From positions 1-39,349 of the forward strand of contig DASVQK010000074.1 in NCBI GenBank assembly GCA_036389105.1: DNA of 39,349 nucleotides. The letters are read 5' to 3'. Positions 14,854-23,496 of the stretch are shown piece after piece. Origin of the DNA: AC-37 sp036389105. GTDB taxonomy: Bacteria > Actinomycetota > Thermoleophilia > Solirubrobacterales > Thermoleophilaceae. The notes beneath the pieces were generated by a model. It worked only from the letters and a program-made list of their open reading frames with translations, had not been told where the DNA came from and searched no databases. Positions within the stretch are counted from its first letter, which is position 1. Every line of letters begins with the position of its first letter. The translations under genes and the position numbers were made by a program.

Positions 14854-16097
14854 GCGTTGGCGCCTCCGTACGGAAGGCGGGCGCGGACGCGGAACGCGTT
14901 GCCCGCCTGCTCGGCATCGAAGCTTCCGCCCAGCAGCGTCGCGCGCTCGCGCATTCCGATCAGTCCGTGGCCACCGTTCGACCTTCCCGGGCTCGCACCG
15001 GGCGCGGGGTTGCTGACCGCGAGCTCAAGGGCCGCGTCACCGAACGCGAGCTCGACCCGCGCGGTTCCCGTGCCATGGCGGGCCGCGTTCGTCAGGGCTT
15101 CCTGGAGGATCCGGTACGCCGCCTGGTCGGCGCTGGTGTCGAGCGGCTGGGGCGCGCCCTGGCTGGCGACGCTCACGTCCAGGCCCGTGGCGGCGTGGCG
15201 GGCGACGAGCGTGTCTAGCGACGCGAGCCCGAGCGGCGTACCGGCGGTCCCGTCGAAGGAGCCGCGGTCGCGGAGGGTGCCGACGATCCCGTCGATATCG
15301 GCCGCGGTCTGCCGCGCGAGCTCCTCGATCAGCTCGAGCGTCGCCTGGGAACGCTCGGGGTCCTGCCGCGTGCGCGCCGCGCCGGCGCGGACCGCGATCA
15401 CGTTGATCGCGTGGCCGGCCGCGTCATGAAGATCGCGGGCGATCCGGGCGCGCTCCTCCGCCACGGCCAGTAGACGCTCGCGCTCCGCCTCGCGCTCGGC
15501 GCGCGCCGCGCGCTCCTCGAGCGCGCCGATCTGCGCTCGACGAAGCCGCATGCGCTCGCCGGCGAACCACGCGACCGCCAGTGCGAGGCCGCCGTGCAGG
15601 AGCTCGACGCCCGGAAAGCTCCCGTGGTCGGCCGCGGCTGCCCCCAGGTACGCCGCGAAGAGGACGAGGACGAGGGCGGTGTCGCGGCGCGCCCACGGGT
15701 TCGCCTCATCCCGGCTGGCGGCCAGCAGGAACAAGGCGGCCGCCGCCCCGAGCGGAACCCACAGCGGGTAGCCGAGGCCGACCAGCAGCGCGCTCGCCCC
15801 CATGATCGCCGCGAACGCCGCGATCGGCGACCGTCGCCAGGCGACGAGCGGCGCCGACGCGCACAGCGCGAGCACGACGCCGAGTGGATCGAGATCGCCG
15901 AGGTTCGCGATCGCGAAGCGACGGTCGCCTATGGTCGCCACGTCGTCCGCCGACAGGCCGGGAATGCCACCGTGGGAGATCAGCAGTAGCGAGGCGACCA
16001 GCGCGGCTGCCGCGATCGTCAAGTCGAGGAGGACCGGTCCCGACCTCGGCCGGTTGGCGAACAGCCGGTGCGCCGTGGCCGTGGATGACACTGTCAC
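14850..16097 (-). CDS. Membrane sensor histidine kinase, HisKA_3/DesK-NarX type
   Basis: About 415 aa: several N-terminal membrane helices (roughly 25-230 in all), a coiled coil, a HisKA_3 dimerisation domain with the phosphorylated His in ERARIARDLHDAAGHAINV, and a HATPase_c domain with the N box (ILQEALTNAARHG) and a glycine-rich lid (NGGHGLIGMRERA). No extracytoplasmic sensor domain is visible, so it probably senses within the membrane, as kinases paired with ABC exporters often do. The start is uncertain: GTG 16097 is used here, with ATG 16151 (433 aa) and GTG 16091 also possible. A perfect 11-base palindrome TGACACTGTCA (16086-16096) overlaps these starts and could be a regulatory site. 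Confidence 0.92.
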   Translation of the reverse strand: MTVSSTATAHRLFANRPRSGPVLLDLTIAAAALVASLLLISHGGIPGLSADDVATIGDRRFAIANLGDLDPLGVVLALCASAPLVAWRRSPIAAFAAIMGASALLVGLGYPLWVPLGAAAALFLLAASRDEANPWARRDTALVLVLFAAYLGAAAADHGSFPGVELLHGGLALAVAWFAGERMRLRRAQIGALEERAARAEREAERERLLAVAEERARIARDLHDAAGHAINVIAVRAGAARTRQDPERSQATLELIEELARQTAADIDGIVGTLRDRGSFDGTAGTPLGLASLDTLVARHAATGLDVSVASQGAPQPLDTSADQAAYRILQEALTNAARHGTGTARVELAFGDAALELAVSNPAPGASPGRSNGGHGLIGMRERATLLGGSFDAEQAGNAFRVRARLPYGGANA

Positions 16098-16212
16098 CCG
16101 AGAGTAGCGCCGGGATGGTGTCGAATCGTCCCCCTTAAGGATGACTTCCATCCGCGCGGAGTGGACGCCGAAGTTCCCCTCGCAGGACGTTTCGCCGGGG
16201 CTGCCGCGCCCG

Positions 16213-16218
16213 TAGCTT
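16213..16218 (+). promoter_or_regulatory. -10 box of the ABC transporter operon (leaderless-type)
   Basis: TAGCTT ends six bases before ATG 16225. It fits the TANNNT boxes seen before other genes here and would start the transcript at or near the start codon. It lies in the divergent region shared with the kinase gene. Confidence 0.45.
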
Positions 16219-16224
16219 GAGGCC

Positions 16225-16419
16225 ATGCCAAGCATCAGCCTCCTGCCGGTGATGGCCAGCATCGACCGCGCCGGCGATCACCTGCTCGTGCTGGCCGCGG
16301 TCGTGGGGGTGGTGGCGGTCTGCGGGGCGGTTTACGGGCTGGTTCGCCTCGCCAGGAGGCGCGGGGGTCGAAGGTCCTCCGGCGGAGATCCCGAGTCCGA
16401 GCGGCGGCCCGAGGCATGA
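16225..16419 (+). CDS. Single-helix small membrane protein heading the ABC operon
   Basis: A 64-aa protein with one strongly hydrophobic helix (about 19-43) and a basic, Arg/Gly-rich cytoplasmic tail. I recognise no family. Its TGA overlaps the ATG of the ABC ATPase gene (ATGA), and a -10 box lies directly upstream, so it is the first gene of the operon. It could be a small accessory subunit or a sensor peptide of the transporter or kinase; this is inference from position only. Confidence 0.6.
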   Translation: MPSISLLPVMASIDRAGDHLLVLAAVVGVVAVCGAVYGLVRLARRRGGRRSSGGDPESERRPEA

Positions 16420-17195
16420 CCGCGGCCGGCCCTGCGCCCACGACCGGCGTCGGGCGGCCCCGCGTCGCCGCCGACGCCGTGTCGCGCCAGCCGATCGTCA
16501 CCGTCAGTTCACTGACGAAGCGCTTCGGCGACCTCGTCGCCGTCGATGACGTCACCTTCTCGATGCAGGCGGGGACCGTGACCGGCTTCCTCGGCCCGAA
16601 CGGCGCCGGCAAGACCACGACCCTGCGGCTCCTGCTCGGCCTTGCCGAGCCGACCGCGGGGGAGGCGCTCACTTTCGGTTGCCGCTACCAGGAGCTGGAG
16701 CACCCGTCATGGCGCGTTGGCGCCGTGCTCGAGTCGGACGACTTCCACCCCGGACGCTCCGGGCGCGACCATCTGCGCACGCTCGCGCTCGCGGCCGAGA
16801 TCGAGCCTGCCCGCGTGGAGCAGGTGCTGGGCGTGGTCGAGCTGGAGTCCGTGGCGGATCGTCGGGTGAAGACCTACTCGCTGGGTATGCGGCAGCGACT
16901 CGGTCTGGCCGGGGCGCTCCTCGGCGATCCGGACCTGCTCGTCCTCGACGAGCCGGCCAACGGGCTCGACCCCGCCGGTGTGCGCTGGCTGCGCACCTTC
17001 CTCCGCCGGTTCGCCGAGCGGGGCCGAACGGTGCTCGTCTCGAGCCACCTCCTGGCCGAGGTCGCACAGACCGTGGACCGGGTCCTGATCGTCCATCGTG
17101 GCCGCCTTGTATCGACCGGAGACCTCGACGACCTGACGGAGCACGGCCGGACGCTCGAGGACGTCTACCTCGAGCTGACCGGAGCGGCATCGTGA
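16416..17195 (+). CDS. ABC transporter ATP-binding protein (ABC-2 exporter type)
   Basis: A 259-aa nucleotide-binding subunit with Walker A GPNGAGKTTT, signature YSLGMRQRL, Walker B LLVLDEPANGLD and the H-loop SSHLL. The Q-loop region (VGAVLESDDFHPG) and the C-terminal EDVYLELTG are typical of DrrA/BcrA-type exporters for antibiotics or lipids. About 25 extra residues precede the domain. ATG 16416 overlaps the upstream stop, and the TGA overlaps the next GTG, which encodes the matching permease. The cargo cannot be deduced. Confidence 0.94.
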   Translation: MTAAGPAPTTGVGRPRVAADAVSRQPIVTVSSLTKRFGDLVAVDDVTFSMQAGTVTGFLGPNGAGKTTTLRLLLGLAEPTAGEALTFGCRYQELEHPSWRVGAVLESDDFHPGRSGRDHLRTLALAAEIEPARVEQVLGVVELESVADRRVKTYSLGMRQRLGLAGALLGDPDLLVLDEPANGLDPAGVRWLRTFLRRFAERGRTVLVSSHLLAEVAQTVDRVLIVHRGRLVSTGDLDDLTEHGRTLEDVYLELTGAAS

Positions 17196-17941
17196 GGGCC
17201 CAGCTTCGCGCCGAGCTGCTCAAGCAGGGCTCGACGCGGACCGGCCTCGGTCTGTTCTGCGCGATGCTGGGCCTGGTCCTGTTCGCCGTGGTGCTGCACA
17301 GCTTCGGCGTGGGTGAGGAGAACCTCGGCAGCGCGTCGGACGAGCTGACGATGGTGTTCGGTCGCGGCGAGTACCTCGGCGCTCTCTTCGCGGCCCTGAT
17401 GGGCGCCCTGTCGGTCACCGGCGAGTTCCGCCACGGGACGATCCGAACGACGTTCCTCGTCAGCCCGTGGCGTGGCCGCGTCGTAGCGGCGAAGGTCTGG
17501 GTGAGCATGCTGGTCGGCGCGGGATTCGGGTTCGCGGCCTGTGCGCTCGCGGTGGGCGTCGGCTCGCTCGCGCTTCGCGCTCGTGGCATCGAGCTCCAGC
17601 TCGATGGCGGGGACTACGCGCTCCTCATGTTGGGCGGCTCGATGGCTGCCGCCCTCTGGGCGGGTATCGGGGTCGGCCTAGGCGCCGTCGTACGCGACCA
17701 GGTGCCGACGCTCGTGGGCATCTGCGCCTGGCTGCTGTTCGTCGAGGGGCTGCTGATCGGCGACGTCGCCGACATCGCCGACGTCGGCCGGTTCGCGCCG
17801 GGCGCCGCCGGCGCGGCGATCAGCGGACAGGACCCCGGCACCCTGCTCCCTCCGGCCGCAGGCCTGGCTGTGCTCGCCCTCTACGCCGCCGCGGCGGGCA
17901 TCGTCGGCGCGCGCGCCATCTCGCGGCGGGATGTGGCCTGA
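17192..17941 (+). CDS. ABC-2 type permease
   Basis: A 249-aa protein with about six membrane helices (roughly 20-40, 62-82, 103-125, 148-170, 178-197, 220-242). The N-terminus (RAQLRAELLKQGSTRTG) and the GEFRHGTIRTTFLVSPWRGR loop are hallmarks of ABC-2 permeases that pair with DrrA/BcrA-like ATPases. GTG 17192 overlaps the ATPase stop by four bases; the frame is open further upstream, but that part lies within the ATPase gene. It probably forms a homodimeric channel with the preceding ATPase. Confidence 0.92.
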   Translation: MRAQLRAELLKQGSTRTGLGLFCAMLGLVLFAVVLHSFGVGEENLGSASDELTMVFGRGEYLGALFAALMGALSVTGEFRHGTIRTTFLVSPWRGRVVAAKVWVSMLVGAGFGFAACALAVGVGSLALRARGIELQLDGGDYALLMLGGSMAAALWAGIGVGLGAVVRDQVPTLVGICAWLLFVEGLLIGDVADIADVGRFAPGAAGAAISGQDPGTLLPPAAGLAVLALYAAAAGIVGARAISRRDVA

Positions 17942-19382
17942 GAACGTGTTCTACCTCCGGTTCGTGATCGCAGAGCTCCGTCGCCGGCCGGCGCGCACCG
18001 CGCTGACCGCGCTCGGCCTGGCGGTGGGAGTCTGCCTGGTGGTCGTCGTCAGCGCCTTGTCCGCGGGGCTCGACGACGCTCAGGCGGAGGCGCTCGAACC
18101 TCTCACGGGCGTCGGCACCGACATCCGTGTCACGCGGCCGTTGAAGCTGCCGGGAGAGGGCTCGGACGCCGGGCCCGCGGCGTTCAGCGCGCTATCGGCC
18201 AAGGAACGCCGCCAACTCTTGGACGAGAACCCGGAGGGCCTGTTCCACTTCGATCCCGGCGACCTCGGCGAGCCGGGCGAGGCGTTCACGCAGAACCAGA
18301 CGATCTCCTCGGAGCTGAGCTTCCCGGAATCGGCGGTCGGGCGGATCTCAAGGCTCGACGGCGCGGCTGACGCGGTGTCCGCGCTGTCCCTCCAGGCCGT
18401 GCGCATCGAGGGCAAGGTCCCGGCGCCCGGCACCGTGGTGAATCCACATGCGGGCGGCTACGACATCAGCTCGCGGACCGTGACCGGCGTCGACATCGAG
18501 AAGCGAGGCCTCGCGCCCGTCACCCGCGGTCAGGTGCGCAAGGGCAGGTACTTCTCCAAGTCGCCGCGCGTGGCACGCGACGAGGCGATCGTCGACGTCG
18601 GCTATGCGCGTCAGAACGGGATCGCGGTCGGAGAGACCACGAAGCTGGCCGGCGGGCGGTTCAAGGTGGTCGGCCTGGCCGCCGCGCCGCTCGGCGGCGC
18701 CGCCCCGAACTTCTATGTCGAGCTCGGCGCACTCCAGCGCCTGTCCAAACGCGAAGGCCGTGCCAACGTGATGCTGGTTCGCGCCGACTCGGCAGCGTCG
18801 GTCGACGCCGTCAGCCGGGAGATCCGCAAGGAGCTGCCCGGTGCGGACGTCGTGACCGCGTCCGACTTGGCCGACCGGATTGGCGGCTCCCTCGTCGATG
18901 CCAAGAACCTCTCCTCGAAGCTGGGGACGGCGCTCGCGGTCGTCGCCCTCGGGGCGGCCTTCCTCATCGCCACACTGCTCGCGCTCTCGAGTGTGCAGAA
19001 GCGGATTCGCGAGCTGGGAACGCTGAAGGCACTCGGGTGGCGCACGCGACTCGTCGTGCGTCAGGTGAGTGCCGAGTCGGTGGTCCAGGGGCTGCTCGGC
19101 GGCCTGGCCGGTGCGGCGCTCGGCGCGGCCGGGGCCGCCCTGATCGACGCCCTAGGGCTCAAGCTCGACGCCTCCGTGGCACAGGCCGAAGCGTCCGGCG
19201 TGTTCGGCCAGGGCGAGGTCGCGGCGGGAAGCGCCAAGGTGGTGCTGGGGGCGCCGATCGATGCCGGGCTCCTGCTCCTGGCCGTGGCACTGGCCGTGCT
19301 GGGTGGGCTGGTCGCCGGCGCTGCGGGGGGGTTGAGAGCCGCCAGGCTGCGACCCGCCGAGGCCCTGAGGAGCATGGAGTGA
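17931..19382 (+). CDS. MacB/FtsX-type ABC transporter permease
   Basis: A 483-aa protein with one N-terminal helix (about 24-45), a large extracytoplasmic domain (about 46-325, MacB_PCD-like), and three C-terminal helices (about 333-358, 385-408, 440-468) forming an FtsX domain, with the KRIRELGTLKALGWRTRLV coupling-helix motif after the second helix. MacB-type systems move substrates or apply mechanical force outside the membrane. ATG 17931 lies 11 bases inside the previous permease gene, and the stop overlaps the GTG of a MacB/LolD-like ATPase. Two different transporter classes are therefore coupled in one operon. Confidence 0.92.
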   Translation: MWPENVFYLRFVIAELRRRPARTALTALGLAVGVCLVVVVSALSAGLDDAQAEALEPLTGVGTDIRVTRPLKLPGEGSDAGPAAFSALSAKERRQLLDENPEGLFHFDPGDLGEPGEAFTQNQTISSELSFPESAVGRISRLDGAADAVSALSLQAVRIEGKVPAPGTVVNPHAGGYDISSRTVTGVDIEKRGLAPVTRGQVRKGRYFSKSPRVARDEAIVDVGYARQNGIAVGETTKLAGGRFKVVGLAAAPLGGAAPNFYVELGALQRLSKREGRANVMLVRADSAASVDAVSREIRKELPGADVVTASDLADRIGGSLVDAKNLSSKLGTALAVVALGAAFLIATLLALSSVQKRIRELGTLKALGWRTRLVVRQVSAESVVQGLLGGLAGAALGAAGAALIDALGLKLDASVAQAEASGVFGQGEVAAGSAKVVLGAPIDAGLLLLAVALAVLGGLVAGAAGGLRAARLRPAEALRSME

Positions 19383-20131
19383 GCGAGCGAGAGGAGAACG
19401 GCGTGGCCGAGGCCCCGGACGGCGGCCCCCCGACCTACGAGTTGGATGGAGCAACTCGAACATACGGAACGGGAGGGACGCTGGTCACCGCCCTCGACTC
19501 GCTCGACCTGACCATCGAATCGGGGGAGTTCGTCGCCATCCTCGGCCCGTCGGGATCGGGCAAGACGACGCTGCTGCAACTCCTGGGAGCGCTCGATCGC
19601 CCGACCGCGGGCACCGTGCGGTTCGAAGGCCGCCATGTCGAAAGCGTCGGCGAGACCGAGCTGGCCGACCTACGACTGTCGGCGCTCGGGTTCGTCTTCC
19701 AGCAGTTCAACCTCATCCCGACGCTGACCGCGGCGGAGAACGTCGAGGCGGGGCTCGCTCCGCTGAGTATGAAGCGGGCCCACAGCCGTAGGGCGGCCGC
19801 CGAGCACCTCGCGGCCGTCGGGCTCGAGCCCCGCGCCGCGCACCTGCCCGCGCAGCTTTCCGGCGGTGAGCAGCAGCGAGTGGCGATCGCCCGCGCGCTG
19901 GCTCGGTCGCCGCGGGTGGTGCTGGCCGACGAGCCGACTGGCAACCTCGACACGAAGAGCGGCCAGATGGTGATCGATCTGCTGGGCGCCCTGCACAGGA
20001 ATCTCGAGATCACGCTGATCCTGGTGACCCACGATCACCGGGTCGCGGAGCGCGCCGACCGCGTGCTGCGCCTCGACGACGGCCGCTTGGCGGGGGACAG
20101 CGCGATCGCCTCCGCCGGGCAGGCGCGATGA
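19379..20131 (+). CDS. MacB/LolD-type ABC transporter ATP-binding protein
   Basis: A 250-aa nucleotide-binding subunit with Walker A GPSGSGKTTL, signature LSGGEQQRVAIARALA, Walker B VVLADEPTGNLD and H-loop VTHDH. The TGNLD form of Walker B is typical of the MacB/LolD/FtsE class and matches the preceding FtsX-domain permease. GTG 19379 overlaps the permease stop and has GAGGAG six bases upstream. GTG 19403, preceded by GAGAGGAG, is an equally good in-frame start that would shorten the protein by 8 residues. Confidence 0.94.
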   Translation: MSEREENGVAEAPDGGPPTYELDGATRTYGTGGTLVTALDSLDLTIESGEFVAILGPSGSGKTTLLQLLGALDRPTAGTVRFEGRHVESVGETELADLRLSALGFVFQQFNLIPTLTAAENVEAGLAPLSMKRAHSRRAAAEHLAAVGLEPRAAHLPAQLSGGEQQRVAIARALARSPRVVLADEPTGNLDTKSGQMVIDLLGALHRNLEITLILVTHDHRVAERADRVLRLDDGRLAGDSAIASAGQAR

Positions 20132-20421
20132 TGCGCCCGGCGACCATCGGCGCTCTCGCGATCGCGCTCGTCCTCGCGGGCTGCGGCGGCGGCGACGACG
20201 GGACGACGACCACCAGCCCGGCCCGTCCCGACCCGGCCGCGATCCCTCGCGAGAGCGCCCCTCCCGCGGGCGGGGCGCGTGGATTGCCCCCGGAGTTCAT
20301 CGAGTGCATGGCCGATCAGGGCGTCGAGATCGAACAGCCCACCGACATCCATTCGCCTGAGGCGCAGGGAGCGCTCCAGGCCTGTCTGCCATCCCTGCAC
20401 TCCGGCGGCGCCGGCCCGTGA
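20128..20421 (+). CDS. Small lipoprotein, last gene of the ABC operon
   Basis: A 97-aa protein with a lipoprotein signal: a short positive start, a hydrophobic stretch and lipobox LAGC (Cys at about residue 19), followed by a Gly/Asp/Thr/Pro-rich linker and a small mature domain with two Cys residues (FIECMADQGVEIE, and LQACLP) that could form a disulfide. It is anchored outside the membrane. ATG 20128 overlaps the ATPase stop (ATGA). A surface partner for the MacB-like permease is plausible. The family is unknown. Confidence 0.82.
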   Translation: MMRPATIGALAIALVLAGCGGGDDGTTTTSPARPDPAAIPRESAPPAGGARGLPPEFIECMADQGVEIEQPTDIHSPEAQGALQACLPSLHSGGAGP

Positions 20422-20517
20422 GACGTCTCGGCCAGCTCCATCCGGGGTACGACCGCAGGCCCCTCGGCCGATTTGAGGTAATCGGTCGCGCGCGGTCCAT
20501 GTCGATGGCTGACGTGA

Positions 20518-21636
20518 ATGCCCACGGACCCACGAACGGCCGGCTCGCGAAGGGTCAGAGGCTCCCGAATCGCCACGGCGGTGACGATCGCGGTCGCCGC
20601 CCTGATCGCGGTGGTGTCCCTCGGCGTGCTCACCAAGCTGACCAACGACGCGACCCGCCATCGCGATGCGCAGGTCAAGCTCGCCGTCACGCAAACGGAG
20701 CTCCACACCCTGCAGGGGCTTCCATTCAGGGCCGACGCCACTCACGGCCGCTCACTCGCGCACGCCGACGAGAGCATCGAGGTCTCCAAGCGGCGGATAA
20801 CGACGCTGCTGGACGATCTGCGACGCAGTTTTCCAACGCCTCAGCTCGCGGCGGTCGATGTGCCGCTCGACGCCAACTACGAGGTACTCGAGCGGATACG
20901 CGTCCTGGTCGCGCAGAGGCGGCTCGATCGCGTACCCCCGCTCGCCTCGATCGCCCAGCGTCGTGCGGACGAGGCGGGTCGTGCTCTGGAGGTCGCCAGC
21001 AGCGACTACGAGCGGAGGGCCACATCTTCGCTGCGCCGCGCCACGTTCGGCTCGGGCGCCGTGATCGTCCTGCTCTTCATCGGCTTTGCGTTCTTCTGTG
21101 CGCGCTCAGCCCGTGCGCGCGGTGAGAACGCGCGACTCCTTGCCGGGAGTCGACGGGAAGCCCGCACCGACGCGTTGACGGGCCTGCGGAACCGCCGCGC
21201 CCTGATGGGCGACCTAGCGCTTGCGCTCCACCGCCGATCCCCAGGGCAACGTCTCGTCGTCGCGCTGTTCGACCTGGACGGCTTCAAGCAGTACAACGAC
21301 ACGTTCGGCCATCTCGCGGGCGACGACCTGCTGGCTCGCCTTGGCGGCCGCCTGGCGGCGACCGTCGAGGGCCTGGGCCGCAGCTACCGGCTGGGTGGCG
21401 ACGAGTTCTGCGTGCTCGCGACCATCGGGGCGGGCGGGGCCGAGGCCCTCCTCGGCCTGGCCACCGCCGCCCTGACCGATGTCGGTGATGGCTTTCGAGT
21501 CGAATGCTCCCATGGAGCGGCGATTCTTCCTGACGACGCCGGCTCCGCCGAAGAGGCGCTCGGTATGGCCGACCAGCGGATGTACGCGCAGAAGGCGAAG
21601 GTCACGGCGACAGTCGTCGCAGCAGCGGCCTGCTGA
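20518..21636 (+). CDS. Membrane-anchored diguanylate cyclase (GGDEF domain)
   Basis: A 372-aa protein with a helix at about 18-40, an extracytoplasmic helical sensor region of about 140 residues, a second helix at about 179-199, and a GGDEF domain (about 215-360). The active-site motif GGDEF is intact at 293-297, preceded by DALTGLRNRRAL and FDLDGFKQYND, so it should make cyclic di-GMP from two GTP. The product-inhibition site RxxD, expected a few residues before GGDEF, is absent (EGLG there), so feedback inhibition is probably lost. It stands alone after the ABC operon (96-base gap) and converges with the secreted hydrolase gene. Confidence 0.92.
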   Translation: MPTDPRTAGSRRVRGSRIATAVTIAVAALIAVVSLGVLTKLTNDATRHRDAQVKLAVTQTELHTLQGLPFRADATHGRSLAHADESIEVSKRRITTLLDDLRRSFPTPQLAAVDVPLDANYEVLERIRVLVAQRRLDRVPPLASIAQRRADEAGRALEVASSDYERRATSSLRRATFGSGAVIVLLFIGFAFFCARSARARGENARLLAGSRREARTDALTGLRNRRALMGDLALALHRRSPGQRLVVALFDLDGFKQYNDTFGHLAGDDLLARLGGRLAATVEGLGRSYRLGGDEFCVLATIGAGGAEALLGLATAALTDVGDGFRVECSHGAAILPDDAGSAEEALGMADQRMYAQKAKVTATVVAAAAC

Positions 21637-21654
21637 CGCGCTGGCCGCGTCAGC
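21632..21654. terminator. Bidirectional terminator hairpin shared by convergent genes
   Basis: A perfect 9-bp stem (GCTGACGCG 21632-21640 and CGCGTCAGC 21646-21654) with a 5-base loop spans the 13 bases between two convergent genes. Each arm contains one gene's stop codon: TGA 21634-21636 on the plus strand and TGA 21652-21650 on the minus strand. No T-run follows on either side. Confidence 0.55.
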
Positions 21655-23440
21655 GGCGCTTGGTGCACAGCGTCAGGTGCCGCCTGAACGTGCGCTTGCG
21701 TCCGTCGCGCAGCGTCGCGGTGAGCGTGTAGTCGCCCGAGCGGCGCAGCTTGCGCAGCCGGATGGTCGCGCCGCGGCCGCCGCGCGCCGCCACCCTGCCC
21801 CGGTGGCGCACCACGACGCTGTAGACCGCGCCCGCGTCGGCGCCCTTCAACCGCAGGCGCATCGTGCGGTTGAGCGAGCAGCCCCGACCCCGGTACGACA
21901 CACGCAGTGCCAGCCGCGGACGACCGGTCACCCCCGCGCTCGGGCTCGCGCCGTCCGGCGCGGTCGCGTTCGCGAGGAACGAGTAGTGCTTGGGCAGCCC
22001 GTCGTCCTTCACCTGCCCCGGGCAGCCGGCGCGCAGGTTCTCGCAGGTGAAGCGGGTGCCGTCGGCGCGCCGGAAGTCGAGCCGCGACCGGTAGTAGAAC
22101 GAGTAGAGGTTGCCGCCGCCCGCGGGGTCCACGGCGAGGTCGCCCGGGTCCCTCCGCCAGCGCTCGCTCAGCAGCCGGGCGTCGGCCGTAGGGTCGCCCT
22201 TCACGTACTTGTCGAACCAGGCGGTCGTGTAGAAGGCGGCGAGGTCCATCCCGCGGAGCGTCGCGCGGAACTCCCGGACCGGCAGGTAGGAGAACTCGAA
22301 GTGGGTGCCGCCGCGGATCGCGACCGATCCCGTATCGACCCCGGCCTTCGAGAACGCCCGCGAGCCGCGGCTCTTGGTGAGCGGGTCCGGATCGTCGCTC
22401 CGGGACTCGGTGCCGGTGAAGTAGTCGTTCGTGATCCCCAGCGAGGGAACGCGGTAGCCGGGCGGGTCGCCCTGCCCGCCCTCGAGGCACGGACCGCCGC
22501 CGGGTCCCTCGCCGGCGCTGGCCGTCGACGTCGGGTCGCAGAGGTTGTCCCAGGCGACCACCGCGTCCACGCGCTTGTCCTGCTGGCCGACCCACGAGAC
22601 GCCGGCGGCGCCGTACGAGTGCCCGGCGATGCCGATTCGCTCGGGGTCCACCATGTCCCAGAACGGGTTGAACGCGGCGTTGCGGCCCTCATCGACCCGG
22701 CGCCGCTGCTTGTCGCAATGGCTCGTGCCGGAGCGGCTCGGCCGCGCGCAGAAGGGCTTGCCGGGCGACGAGAGGAGGAAGTCGAGCGCGTCCTCGGTCC
22801 AGTCGAAGAAGGTGTTGCCAGCGGTCTGGGACGGGACCCCCTCGTTCCGGTCGGCGCCCTCGCCGAACGTGTCCGACCGCGCCTGCTGCTGCGGGTCGTA
22901 CGTCACCACGACGTAGCCGGCCTTGGCCAGTGTCTGCGCGGCCCACCAGTAGAGCTGCTCGGAGGCCTGGAGCGAGCCGTTCGTGATCACGATCCCGGGC
23001 CGCTTGGCGGGCCCCGACCGCGTGGCCCACACGTGACCCGAGACGGTCGAGCCGTTGCGCGCCGTCCACAGCACCGGCGTGACCAGCCCGCGCCCGCGCG
23101 GCTGGAAGTCGTAGAGACGGATGTCGCCGGCGCAGCCGGACGTCAGCGTGAAGCAGACCGTCTCGCCGGTGCCGCCTGCCGCCCGGTCGGGATCCGACGC
23201 GAGTATCTGGGCGCCGCTCGCGAAGTTCTCCTCGTCGCGAGTCCGCAGCTCCGCCTGGTACTCGGGAGTCTGGTGCTCGCGCTCGCGCTCGCCGCTCTTG
23301 GCCCGGTTCCGCGCGTCCTCGTCGGAGTCGTAGGCCGCCGCGGGCGCCGCGGCCAGCAGGGCGATGACCAGCAGGGCGGCGGCGCCTCCGCGGCGCCGCG
23401 GAAAAACCCGGCGGCCCCGATCGTCCCCGTGCGCATTCAC
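21650..23440 (-). CDS. Secreted alpha/beta-hydrolase with C-terminal beta domain
   Basis: A 596-aa protein with a signal peptide (basic start, then LLVIALLAAAPAAAY at about 20-36), a charged segment, an alpha/beta-hydrolase domain (about 110-440) and a C-terminal beta-sandwich-like domain of about 110 residues. The nucleophile elbow GHSYGAAG places the catalytic Ser at 275; GGTHFEF probably holds the catalytic His. Several Cys residues suggest disulfides. It resembles dienelactone-hydrolase or PAF-acetylhydrolase-like esterases; substrate unknown. The start is GTG 23440, since the ATG two codons later is out of frame, and GGGAGGGCGG lies upstream. It is divergent from a QsdR-like regulator with a shared operator. 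Confidence 0.87.
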   Translation of the reverse strand: MNAHGDDRGRRVFPRRRGGAAALLVIALLAAAPAAAYDSDEDARNRAKSGEREREHQTPEYQAELRTRDEENFASGAQILASDPDRAAGGTGETVCFTLTSGCAGDIRLYDFQPRGRGLVTPVLWTARNGSTVSGHVWATRSGPAKRPGIVITNGSLQASEQLYWWAAQTLAKAGYVVVTYDPQQQARSDTFGEGADRNEGVPSQTAGNTFFDWTEDALDFLLSSPGKPFCARPSRSGTSHCDKQRRRVDEGRNAAFNPFWDMVDPERIGIAGHSYGAAGVSWVGQQDKRVDAVVAWDNLCDPTSTASAGEGPGGGPCLEGGQGDPPGYRVPSLGITNDYFTGTESRSDDPDPLTKSRGSRAFSKAGVDTGSVAIRGGTHFEFSYLPVREFRATLRGMDLAAFYTTAWFDKYVKGDPTADARLLSERWRRDPGDLAVDPAGGGNLYSFYYRSRLDFRRADGTRFTCENLRAGCPGQVKDDGLPKHYSFLANATAPDGASPSAGVTGRPRLALRVSYRGRGCSLNRTMRLRLKGADAGAVYSVVVRHRGRVAARGGRGATIRLRKLRRSGDYTLTATLRDGRKRTFRRHLTLCTKRR

Positions 23441-23461
23441 CTCAGCCGCCCTCCCACGATT

Positions 23462-23485
23462 GGAACACAAGGTATCAGCTGTTCC
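23462..23485. promoter_or_regulatory. Candidate operator between hydrolase and TetR genes
   Basis: GGAACA (23462-23467) and TGTTCC (23480-23485) form a perfect inverted repeat with a 12-base spacer. A minus-strand TACCTT box (23474-23469) lies inside it, and the tetR -10 (23497-23502) begins 11 bases after it. A bound regulator would cover both promoters. Confidence 0.5.
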
Positions 23486-23496
23486 GAAAGCTGGCG

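Noticed and set aside
16086..16096. Palindrome TGACACTGTCA as a response-regulator operator
   Set aside because: It is a perfect 11-mer, but it overlaps the uncertain start of the kinase gene, and no second copy was found before the divergent ABC operon.
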